A stretch of DNA of 64,000 bases from Eximiradius sp. (GTDB taxonomy: Bacteria > Bacteroidota > Ignavibacteria > Kapaibacteriales > UBA2268): positions 1 through 64,000 of the forward strand of contig CAKZLY010000015.1 of the NCBI GenBank assembly GCA_937127445.1, written 5' to 3'. The translations under genes were made by a program, and so were the position numbers. Positions within the stretch are counted from its first letter, which is position 1. Every line of letters begins with the position of its first letter. The notes beneath the pieces were generated by a model. The model did not search any database, had not been told where the DNA came from, and saw only the letters and a program-made list of their open reading frames with translations. Of the stretch, positions 8,621 through 16,113 are shown piece after piece.

Positions 8621-9930
8621 TTAGAAACCTCTTTGGTGAAATTAACTTCAATGGAATTTTTGATTTTTTGGAACATTTCTTCGTAAAGGAAAAATTCATC
8701 TTCAGGTGCTTGAAAATTAATGAAGAAGATTTTTTCATTTTGAATCATAGCAAATTCAAGCATATTAAAAATTTTATGTGTATTTTTATATTGCACGCGG
8801 CTAAGATTTTCAAAAGCCTGAGTGCCTTTGTATCGCATAGATTTTTTATATTTAAACTCGTAAATTTCAAATTTCTCAGCCACTTGGGATTTTGCAGCTT
8901 CCCAAAATTCAACAATATTATCGTCGCTACGGTTGGAAATATCATTGGTTAAATTGCAGATTAACGCACCATTAGCTCCGATATTTAGGACATCGGAATA
9001 AGGATTAATATAATCTTTGGAAACTAAAATATTAATTTTTGTTGAATCTTTAACAAACCAATAGTACCAGTTGTCTGGAAGCATAAATAAAACAACACTA
9101 TCTGGATCGGAAACAAATTTCATTTCTCCAAAAACAGGTTTAGGATAAATTTTTTCGCGAATTTCTTGAGCTTTTTGTTTGTCTGCTTCAGCTTGATTTG
9201 CCATCCCTAATTTATCATAACAAAAAGCTCGATTATTGTATGAAAATAAATCTTCGGGATTAATTTCGAGCACTTTCGTATAGTCGTCAATTGCTTTTTG
9301 AAATTGATTTAGCTTCACATAGGTATTGCCACGGTTAAAATACACTTTTTCATCCTTTAAACCAAGCGAAAGGCTTTTAGTAAAATAATCTACTGATTTT
9401 TGATAATTATGAGCAGCATATTCGAGCTTACCAAGAAGAAAAAACAGCTCAGGATTAGTAGTTGAATATTTTGCGGCATTTTCAAGGTCTTTGCGGGCAA
9501 GTTCGAAGTTTTCGACTGCCAAATAATAACTTCCTCGGTTCATATATGCTTCGGCAAATTTTGGGTCAAGCTCGATAGCACGTGAAAAATCATACAGAGC
9601 AAGTTCAATTTGGTCTAAGTAGCTATAAGCAAGGCCACGGCTATTATATGCATCAGCAAAATCATTTTTCAGAAGAATAGTGCTTGTGAAATCATCCACT
9701 GCTTTGAAAAAATCTTTACTGTATAAATGTGCTAATCCTCGATAATAATACGCTTCGAAAGAATTTGAATCTTTGGAAATTGCTTGTTCGAAAAATTTAA
9801 TAGCACTTTGGTAATTATTCTTAAACAGTGATAATTTACCTTTTTCTATCAATACATCAGTAGTTTGGGCATTTAGTGTTAGCCCTACGATTAATAATAA
9901 AAATATTACTATAAAACATTTATTTTTCAT
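8617..9930 (-). CDS. TPR-repeat secreted protein
   Basis: A 437-residue protein with a signal peptide (MKNKCFIVIFLLLIVGLTLN, cleaved near NAQ) followed by about seven tetratricopeptide repeats. Recurrent motifs include AYYYRGLAHLY, AYNSRGLAYSY, AYMNRGSYYL and VYFNRGNTYVKL. The C-terminal 170 residues have no repeats and no family I recognise. The ATG at 9930 is chosen because the signal peptide begins there; a longer frame reaching 10047 would run into tsaB. It overlaps the tsaB stop by 11 bases. It is probably a periplasmic or outer-membrane-associated scaffold protein, but its partner is unknown. Confidence 0.85.
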   Translation of the reverse strand: MKNKCFIVIFLLLIVGLTLNAQTTDVLIEKGKLSLFKNNYQSAIKFFEQAISKDSNSFEAYYYRGLAHLYSKDFFKAVDDFTSTILLKNDFADAYNSRGLAYSYLDQIELALYDFSRAIELDPKFAEAYMNRGSYYLAVENFELARKDLENAAKYSTTNPELFFLLGKLEYAAHNYQKSVDYFTKSLSLGLKDEKVYFNRGNTYVKLNQFQKAIDDYTKVLEINPEDLFSYNNRAFCYDKLGMANQAEADKQKAQEIREKIYPKPVFGEMKFVSDPDSVVLFMLPDNWYYWFVKDSTKINILVSKDYINPYSDVLNIGANGALICNLTNDISNRSDDNIVEFWEAAKSQVAEKFEIYEFKYKKSMRYKGTQAFENLSRVQYKNTHKIFNMLEFAMIQNEKIFFINFQAPEDEFFLYEEMFQKIKNSIEVNFTKEVSK

Positions 9931-10564
9931 TACTTCTTGGAACGAATTCTTGCACATACATTGGAACGAAATCTTTTGAAGAAATAAACGAATTAGTTTC
10001 AAATAAATTAACAGCAAGTTTATTAATGATTGTTGACGAGATACCATTACAGAAAAGCGACTTTTTGCCTATGCGAGAAAATCCATTTCCACAAAGCAAT
10101 GAATTATCTGAGCAAAATTCAATCACGCTATTAATTGTATCAAAAATTATATCGTTTATCGGGTATCCATTTTTATCAAATTTTTGAAAATAAACAAAAT
10201 CTTTATGAGAACTTGTAGCGCAACAAATATCTTGATAATTTTCAGAAAAATCTGCTGCTGAAAGTGCCATTGCAGAAAGAGTAGGCACAGCAATTAACCT
10301 TGGATTATTGTCAAAACAAAGAGCTTTTGCAAATGCAGCGCCTATCCTGAGCCCTGTGAATGAACCAGGACCTGAGGAAACAGCCACAGCATCCATATCT
10401 GCCACTGTCATTTGAAAATCATCCAGTATTCTTTGCACAAGCAAAGCAAGTAGTCTATCATGTTCAAAACTTTTTAAAATACTATATTCAGCAACAACAT
10501 TTTTGTCGATTGAAAGACAAACACTACATACGCTGCCACTTGTTTCTATTGAAATAATTTTCAT
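9920..10564 (-). CDS. tsaB: tRNA threonylcarbamoyladenosine biosynthesis protein TsaB
   Basis: TsaB is the inactive-paralogue scaffold of the TsaB-TsaD-TsaE complex that makes the universal t6A37 modification in ANN-decoding tRNAs. The protein starts MKIISIETSGSVCSV and carries AVSSGPGSFTGLRIG, the diagnostic TsaB signature. Length (214 residues) is typical. The start codon overlaps the stop of the UDP-galactopyranose mutase gene by one base (TAATG). TsaD and TsaE are not in this window. Why tsaB is in an operon with cell-surface genes is unclear; it may simply be a conserved accident of gene order. Confidence 0.93.
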   Translation of the reverse strand: MKIISIETSGSVCSVCLSIDKNVVAEYSILKSFEHDRLLALLVQRILDDFQMTVADMDAVAVSSGPGSFTGLRIGAAFAKALCFDNNPRLIAVPTLSAMALSAADFSENYQDICCATSSHKDFVYFQKFDKNGYPINDIIFDTINSVIEFCSDNSLLCGNGFSRIGKKSLFCNGISSTIINKLAVNLFETNSFISSKDFVPMYVQEFVPRSNEK

Positions 10565-11688
10565 TAGTCATCGCTTGCAATTTGATTGAATAACATCAGG
10601 GCAGAAGCAATCACCTGATCCATATTATAATATTTATATTCTGCTAAGCGACCTACAAAATAAACTTTTCCTTGTAGTTGCTGAGCTAACTGCCAATATT
10701 TTTGATATAATTCATCATTTTCTTTTTTTGGGATAGGATAATATGGCTCATTTTTGTTCCTATCGTATTTAGTAGGATATTCAAGTGCAATTGTTGTAGA
10801 ATCATTATTATACGGAAGAAAATGTTTGAATTCAGTAATACGAGTAAAATCATAATTATTAGGATAATTTATCTGAGCAGTTTCTTGAAAATAATTTTGT
10901 TTTAGGTTTCTTACTTCAAATTCTAAACTTCTATATGGAAGCTGCCCAAACTCAAAATCAAAAAAATAGTCAATTTCACCTGTGTAAATTAATTTTTTAT
11001 ATTTCAACTCATCAAGAACAGACTTATAATCAATGTTGAGAAGAACACTAATGTTTTTATTACTCAACAAATTTTGAAATAAATGGATGTATCCTTGCTT
11101 AGGAATTCCTTGAAAAGTATCCTGAAAGTACCTATCATCACGCCCAATGAGAATTGGGACTCGTGAAGTAACGCTATAATCGAGTTCCGTTGGATTAAGT
11201 TCCCACTGTTTTGAAGTATATCCTATAAAAACATTTGAATAGATATACTCGGCTAAAAATTTCAAATCATCATCATTTTCTTCTTTTAACTTTAAAATCG
11301 GAATTTTCAGTCCATAGCCATATTTACTAACGAGTTTTTTAGCAAAATTGATGGAGAGATGCTCTGGGAAAAGCAAGTCAATAGAATTTAAATTAAATGG
11401 CAAAGGTACTTTTTTACCTTCGACAACCGCCAAGACTTTGTGAAAATAAAAATGCCAATTAGTAAATCTTGATAAATAGTCCCAAACTTTTTTGTTGTTT
11501 GTGTGAAAAATGTGTGGACCATATTTATGAATCAGAATGCCATTTTCATCATAATAGTCAAAACAATTTCCGCCGATGTGGTTTCTTCTTTCAATTATTA
11601 ATACTTTCTTATCCAAAAGGTTAGCAATCCTTTCAGCAAGCACACACCCAGCGAAGCCAGCACCTACTATAATGTAGTCGTATTTCAT
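10564..11688 (-). CDS. glf: UDP-galactopyranose mutase
   Basis: A flavoenzyme that interconverts UDP-galactopyranose and UDP-galactofuranose, supplying galactofuranose for surface glycans. The N-terminal FAD-binding Rossmann motif is IIVGAGFAGCVLAERI, followed by RRNHIGGNCFD and YGPHIFHTNN, all strongly conserved in the family. The C-terminal FVGRLAEYKYYNMDQ motif is also diagnostic. Length (374 residues) is normal. It overlaps the upstream flippase by 4 bases, which supports a joint role in making and exporting a galactofuranose-containing polymer. No glycosyltransferase is encoded immediately beside it. Confidence 0.95.
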   Translation of the reverse strand: MKYDYIIVGAGFAGCVLAERIANLLDKKVLIIERRNHIGGNCFDYYDENGILIHKYGPHIFHTNNKKVWDYLSRFTNWHFYFHKVLAVVEGKKVPLPFNLNSIDLLFPEHLSINFAKKLVSKYGYGLKIPILKLKEENDDDLKFLAEYIYSNVFIGYTSKQWELNPTELDYSVTSRVPILIGRDDRYFQDTFQGIPKQGYIHLFQNLLSNKNISVLLNIDYKSVLDELKYKKLIYTGEIDYFFDFEFGQLPYRSLEFEVRNLKQNYFQETAQINYPNNYDFTRITEFKHFLPYNNDSTTIALEYPTKYDRNKNEPYYPIPKKENDELYQKYWQLAQQLQGKVYFVGRLAEYKYYNMDQVIASALMLFNQIASDD

Positions 11689-13097
11689 CGTTTCAGATAA
11701 CCTATTATTTCTCGTATAGTAATAATTTTAACAACTAAAATAATAAAAAAATATGTAATTAATGACGTTATTATACTTAACAAAACTGAATTAGTACAGG
11801 CTAAAACCTGATAGGCAAAAAAGCCGGACAATAGTCCTATAAATAAAATTTTACTAATCAAAATAAATGGATATTGCTGAATATTTTTCCTGATAATCAA
11901 AATAAAGCAAAACATCAGAAAAATTTCAGTAGCAATATTAGCCCAAACAGCTCCAATAATATCAAGTTTTAGTAGTAAAATAGAATTTAGAATTAGATTG
12001 ATTACTGCTGCAAGAAAAATGATTTTCAATACTTTTTTTTCTTTTTTCCAGGCAATAAGTGGATGAATAGCAGTTTGAGAAATATAGGACATCATTACAA
12101 TCAGCATCATAAGTTTTAGTAGTGTTACCGAATCGGTATAATTTTTCCCATAGACTAATTCAATGGCATTCTTAGCGAATAAAAAGAAAAATGTGGAAAG
12201 AAAAACCCCAATAATAATATTCAAGGTAATGTATTTTTCGTATGCTTTTTGTCGCTCATTCAGATCGTCTGCTTTTGAAAAATATGGATAGAAGACTATT
12301 TGAATAACTGTTATTGGAAGAAACAACAGCACCATAAGTTTATTGGCAGCGGTGTAAATACCCAATTTCGTTTCTGCAAATGGAAGCAAAATCCCAATTA
12401 ATATTATACTCGAACTACTTAGAAAAACTAGAAGCAATTGCGACAATGAGACGGGAACTGCATCTTTGATAATTGGGATTAATTGTTGAAAATTGAAGTT
12501 GAAAGCAAACGAACAAGTTTCACGAAAATATGGGATTAGAAGAAGTAGAGTATTTAGTAAAGTCGAGCAAGCCATAACAACAATTGCAATAACAACGTCA
12601 TCAGGTGAATGAACAAACACAACAATTCCGATAAAATTAAGGGTTGCAATAAGGAATTGTCTTATTGCAAGCACCTCCATTTTTTCAATTCCTTGGTAAT
12701 ACCAATCAATCGTAAAAACTGATGAAAGAATATAGAATGAAGCAATTATTAATATTAATGTTTGAGAATCGGAAAAATTATTAATCCAAGTAAACCCAAA
12801 ATAACCAACGTTAGCAAAAAAAGATAAAAGTAATCTAATAGAAATTATTGAATTAACGAAGAAAACCTTGCGTTCAGGATTGCGAGCTACTTCACGAGCT
12901 CCAATAACATTCAAGCCTAATGTAACAAAAGTTATGAAATACGTAACTGTTGCAATTGCAAAGTTAATTTTGCCATAACCATCAGCAAGAATTACGCGAG
13001 CTAAATAAGCGTTATTGAAAAAACTAATACCTTTAGTTGCGAACTCGGCAATACTCAACCAAACAAAATTTTTAATTATCTTTCGAGATTGCGACAT
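11685..13097 (-). CDS. Polysaccharide flippase (Wzx/MATE-like)
   Basis: A 470-residue inner-membrane protein with about 12-14 hydrophobic helices, of the polysaccharide biosynthesis (Wzx/RfbX) class that flips lipid-linked oligosaccharides across the inner membrane. The N-terminal region (FVWLSIAEFATKGISFF, then YLARVILADGYG) is characteristic of this family. I chose ATG 13097 because the first helix begins soon after; a longer frame reaching 13169 would add a cysteine-rich non-helical stretch. It is the first gene of the ten-gene minus-strand array and overlaps glf by 4 bases. Its substrate is unknown but may contain galactofuranose. Confidence 0.88.
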   Translation of the reverse strand: MSQSRKIIKNFVWLSIAEFATKGISFFNNAYLARVILADGYGKINFAIATVTYFITFVTLGLNVIGAREVARNPERKVFFVNSIISIRLLLSFFANVGYFGFTWINNFSDSQTLILIIASFYILSSVFTIDWYYQGIEKMEVLAIRQFLIATLNFIGIVVFVHSPDDVVIAIVVMACSTLLNTLLLLIPYFRETCSFAFNFNFQQLIPIIKDAVPVSLSQLLLVFLSSSSIILIGILLPFAETKLGIYTAANKLMVLLFLPITVIQIVFYPYFSKADDLNERQKAYEKYITLNIIIGVFLSTFFFLFAKNAIELVYGKNYTDSVTLLKLMMLIVMMSYISQTAIHPLIAWKKEKKVLKIIFLAAVINLILNSILLLKLDIIGAVWANIATEIFLMFCFILIIRKNIQQYPFILISKILFIGLLSGFFAYQVLACTNSVLLSIITSLITYFFIILVVKIITIREIIGYLKR

Positions 13098-13163
13098 ATT
13101 TTGATTAAAAAAACAACTACAAAAATAACTTTTTTCAAATAAATAATATGTATTATTTTGAGC

Positions 13164-13194
13164 GTTCAAATTTGAACACGGTTCGATTTTGAAC
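13164..13194. promoter_or_regulatory. Two tandem GTTC-N6-GAAC palindromes between divergent genes
   Basis: GTTCAAATTTGAAC (13164-13177) is a perfect 14-base palindrome. It is followed after three bases by GTTCGATTTTGAAC (13181-13194), which keeps both GTTC and GAAC arms. The 17-base start-to-start distance suits two dimeric repressors on nearly adjacent faces of the helix. The site lies between the divergent flippase operon and the receiver gene, about 70 bases upstream of the flippase start. This is an operator-like arrangement by shape only; no regulator has been linked to it. Confidence 0.5.
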
Positions 13195-13320
13195 GTTTAT
13201 TTTCTACGCTTAATCTGTTATTTTTTAACAACTTAAAAGATTATTCATTAGTAATAATTATTGGCTCGTATTTTGCATCTAATATATTATGTTTTTGCAT
13301 TTTTATTTGGAAGGCTTAAA

Positions 13321-13695
13321 ATGAAAGTTTTGTTAATTGACGATGACATTTCTTCACTCGAAGTACTGAATGATGTGCTGGTTTTAAATGGATTTGAATG
13401 TGATGCATTTGAAAATCCATTAAAGGCAATTCAGCATTTCAAAAAAAGAAAATATCTTGCAGTCTTGACAGACTATTTGATGAAAGAAATGAATGGAATT
13501 GACTTAATGAAAGAAATAAAAAAGATTGACCCTGATACGCCTGTAATTATCTATTCAGCGTGCGACCAATTTAATCTTGATGAACTTGCTTTAAAAAATG
13601 GTGCTACTAATTTCTTTTCCAAGCCAGTTTCGTGGATTGATATTGAAAAAGTATTATCTGAGCTTAAACAATTAGCAATGGAGAGGATTTCCTAA
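13321..13695 (+). CDS. Stand-alone response-regulator receiver protein
   Basis: A 124-residue CheY-like receiver domain without an output domain. It begins MKVLLIDDDIS, with the acidic pocket at D7-D9, the phospho-acceptor aspartate in VLTDYLMKEMNG, and the conserved lysine in FFSKPVSW. The ATG at 13321 is preceded by GGAAGG; an in-frame TTG at 13261 would add a hydrophobic leader unlike the family and is rejected. It is a single-gene unit ending in a clear terminator. It must work through a partner kinase and target encoded elsewhere, possibly one of the receiver-kinase fusions in this window. Confidence 0.88.
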   Translation: MKVLLIDDDISSLEVLNDVLVLNGFECDAFENPLKAIQHFKKRKYLAVLTDYLMKEMNGIDLMKEIKKIDPDTPVIIYSACDQFNLDELALKNGATNFFSKPVSWIDIEKVLSELKQLAMERIS

Positions 13696-13700
13696 CTATA

Positions 13701-13729
13701 AAAAGGCAGGGTTTTTACCTGCTTTTTTT
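13701..13729 (+). terminator. Rho-independent terminator after the receiver gene
   Basis: A GCAGG/CCTGC stem flanked by A-rich and T-rich arms with a GTTTTTA loop and a run of seven T. It lies 6 bases after the stop codon of the receiver gene. Confidence 0.85.
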
Positions 13730-13807
13730 ATATTAGCCAAGAATTTTTGAAAAATTAACATTTTAATAGTATTTTTCGCTATTTGTAGAATTTAATGTTA
13801 TATTTTT

Positions 13808-15010
13808 ATGAAAAAATTATTTAATGTGCTTTTATTTGTGCTATTTTGTATTTTACCAATAAAAGCAAGTGAACCTCAACCATATGTTTTATTAATTTCA
13901 CTTGATGGGTTTCGTTGGGATTATGCAGAAAGAGGAATTACTCCAAATTTAGATAAAATTAAGCAAGAAGGCGTTTCGGCATTATCGTTTAAGCCATCTT
14001 TTCCAAGTATTACATTCCCTAACCATTTAAGCATAATTACAGGGATGTATCCACAAAATCACGGGTTAATCTCTAACTTTTTTGAAAATTTATATGGAGA
14101 AAGATACCGACTTTCTGATTCAAATGCTGTGAAAAATCCAGTTTGGTATTGGGGTGAAGCATTTTGGGAAACGGCACGCCGACATAAAATCATTACTGCT
14201 TCTTACTATTGGCCTGGTTCTGAGGTTTGGGATGAAAACCGTCGACCGAATTATTACAAAGCATACAATCACGATGAACCTCATGAGAATAAAATAAATG
14301 GAATAATTGAGTGGCTGAAACTTCCTTATAACGAAAGACCACATTTTATAACTCTATATTTTCACGATACTGATTCGGAAGGTCATAAATATGGAACATA
14401 CTCGCGTCAAATTGATTCAACAGTTGCTGTGCTGGACTCTCTTATTGGAGTGCTTAGGCAAAAGATTGAATTAATCGGAATGAAAGACAGCATTAATATA
14501 ATTATTTTATCTGACCACGGTATGACAAACATCCGTCAAGATGGAATTATTAACATTAAAGATATAATCGGAGAAATAGAATGTGAAGTCAATAGTTCAT
14601 CTGCCATTACTATGATCAAGCCAAAAGATGAAAAAAATATTGAATTAGTATATAATAGACTAAAAAAAGCAGAAAGGAATTATAAAGTTTATTATAAAAG
14701 CGAAGTTCCCGCTTACTGGAGCTTTAATAAAAACCCTTATATTTATCCAATTGTTGTAGTGGCGGATATTGGTTTCAAGTTAATTTATGGCAAAAGCACG
14801 TATAACGCAGTTGCTGAACACGGTTATGATTCACATCATATAGATATGCATGGAATATTTTTTGCAGTTGGTAATAAGTTTAAACAGAATTACAGAGTTG
14901 GGACATTGGAAAATGTTGATATTTATCCTTTGCTATGCGAAATATTTAAGATTGATGGGCGAAGTAACATAGATGGAAACATCAATAGAATAAAGTATAT
15001 ATTAGAATAG
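13808..15010 (+). CDS. Alkaline-phosphatase-superfamily phosphodiesterase (ENPP-like)
   Basis: A 400-residue exported enzyme with a signal peptide (residues 1 to about 20, ending IKAS) and the type I phosphodiesterase/nucleotide pyrophosphatase fold. The metal-binding and nucleophile region reads ISLDGFRWDY and then FPSITFPNH, where the threonine is the predicted nucleophile. Downstream metal ligands appear in FHDTDSEGH, LSDHGM and AEHGYDSHH. Enzymes of this type hydrolyse nucleotides, phospholipid head groups or other phosphodiesters in the periplasm; the substrate here cannot be read from sequence. It is a single-gene unit with terminators on both sides. Confidence 0.9.
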   Translation: MKKLFNVLLFVLFCILPIKASEPQPYVLLISLDGFRWDYAERGITPNLDKIKQEGVSALSFKPSFPSITFPNHLSIITGMYPQNHGLISNFFENLYGERYRLSDSNAVKNPVWYWGEAFWETARRHKIITASYYWPGSEVWDENRRPNYYKAYNHDEPHENKINGIIEWLKLPYNERPHFITLYFHDTDSEGHKYGTYSRQIDSTVAVLDSLIGVLRQKIELIGMKDSINIIILSDHGMTNIRQDGIINIKDIIGEIECEVNSSSAITMIKPKDEKNIELVYNRLKKAERNYKVYYKSEVPAYWSFNKNPYIYPIVVVADIGFKLIYGKSTYNAVAEHGYDSHHIDMHGIFFAVGNKFKQNYRVGTLENVDIYPLLCEIFKIDGRSNIDGNINRIKYILE

Positions 15011-15031
15011 ATTATTGAATTTAATACATAT

Positions 15032-15067
15032 AAAAAAAGGGCTGCTTACAGAAAACAGCCCCTTTTT
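15032..15067. terminator. Bidirectional terminator
   Basis: A GGGCTG/CAGCCC stem with an 11-base loop, A-tracts on the left and T-tracts on the right. It sits between the convergent phosphodiesterase (+) and dihydroorotate-dehydrogenase-like (-) genes and can serve both strands. Confidence 0.88.
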
Positions 15068-15081
15068 GCATTATTTTAGAA

Positions 15082-16080
15082 TTAATAGCCAAATTTGTAA
15101 TTATTGATTGCACGCATATATTGAGCACGTTCAAAGCTTTCAGGGTTGCCAATTTTCGACTGGGACATAGAACCTTGCATTTGTGCAACGGATTCGTATT
15201 CTTTTGCTTCCAACCAGCTTTGTATCTGATCCAAAACAGTTTTAAGGTGATAGATGCCATTTTTAAGCAGGGACGAGCACATCATAACAGCATTAGCACC
15301 AACCATCAAGTATTTGATAGCATCTTCACCAGTATGAACACCAGAAGTTGCAGCAAGATCGGCTTTTACTCTATCTTTAAGTATTGCAATCCAACGCAAT
15401 GGTAACTTAATATCAGCAGAAGTGCTTAAATCAACATTCGGGACAACTTCAAGATCGTTTAGATTCACATCTGGCTGGTAGAAGCGATTGAAAAGAACAA
15501 GTGCATCGGCACCAGTTTCATCAAAGCGCTTTGCCATACTTGCCATATTAGTAAAGAATGGACTTAGTTTCAAAGCAACAGGAATAGAAATAGCATTTTT
15601 GACGGCTTTCAGAATATTTAAATATCTGTTCTCAATTGCTTCGGATGAAAGCATTGTATCAGTGGGTATATTATAAATATTAAGTTCAATAGCATCAGCA
15701 CCTGCATCCTGCATTTTTTTTGCATAGTCGGTCCAACCACCTTCTGTTTTTCCATTTAAACTTGCAATAACTGGAATTGTAACAGCGCTTTTAGCTTTTG
15801 CAATATGCTCTAAGTATTCTTCAGGTCCTAACTTGAATTCAGAAGGTTCAGGGAAAAATGAAGATGCTTCGGGGGTAATTTCATTATGTTGAGTTGTGTG
15901 GTAGAAAATCTCTTTTTGTTCTAAAATCAATTGTTCTTCAAAAAGAGAATAGAGAACAATCGCTGCAGCGCCAGCATCTTCAGCTTTTCTAATATTATCT
16001 ATTTCTTTAGAAATAGGAGACGCAGAAACAATCAATGGATTTTTCAGCGTCATTCCTAAATATTTTGATGTCAAATCCAT
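15082..16080 (-). CDS. Dihydroorotate-dehydrogenase-like flavoprotein
   Basis: A 332-residue TIM-barrel FMN protein of the DHOD family. It begins MDLTSKYLGMTLKNPLIVSA, the typical start, and has the SLNGKTEGGW, ALKLSPFFTNM and ATSGVHTGEDA segments matching the conserved FMN and orotate-binding regions. The ATG at 16080 has GGAG 8-11 bases upstream; an in-frame TTG four codons earlier is unlikely. It follows the pyruvate:ferredoxin oxidoreductase gene by 33 bases. In FCB bacteria this pair is recurrent, which makes a role in electron transfer or redox metabolism as likely as pyrimidine synthesis. The true substrate is uncertain. Confidence 0.85.
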   Translation of the reverse strand: MDLTSKYLGMTLKNPLIVSASPISKEIDNIRKAEDAGAAAIVLYSLFEEQLILEQKEIFYHTTQHNEITPEASSFFPEPSEFKLGPEEYLEHIAKAKSAVTIPVIASLNGKTEGGWTDYAKKMQDAGADAIELNIYNIPTDTMLSSEAIENRYLNILKAVKNAISIPVALKLSPFFTNMASMAKRFDETGADALVLFNRFYQPDVNLNDLEVVPNVDLSTSADIKLPLRWIAILKDRVKADLAATSGVHTGEDAIKYLMVGANAVMMCSSLLKNGIYHLKTVLDQIQSWLEAKEYESVAQMQGSMSQSKIGNPESFERAQYMRAINNYKFGY

Positions 16081-16113
16081 AACTAACTCCAAATTTATTA
16101 ACTAATTGAATTA

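Noticed and set aside
13261-13320. Longer receiver protein beginning at TTG 13261
   Set aside because: It would add a hydrophobic leader foreign to CheY-like proteins. The ATG at 13321 with GGAAGG upstream is a much better start.
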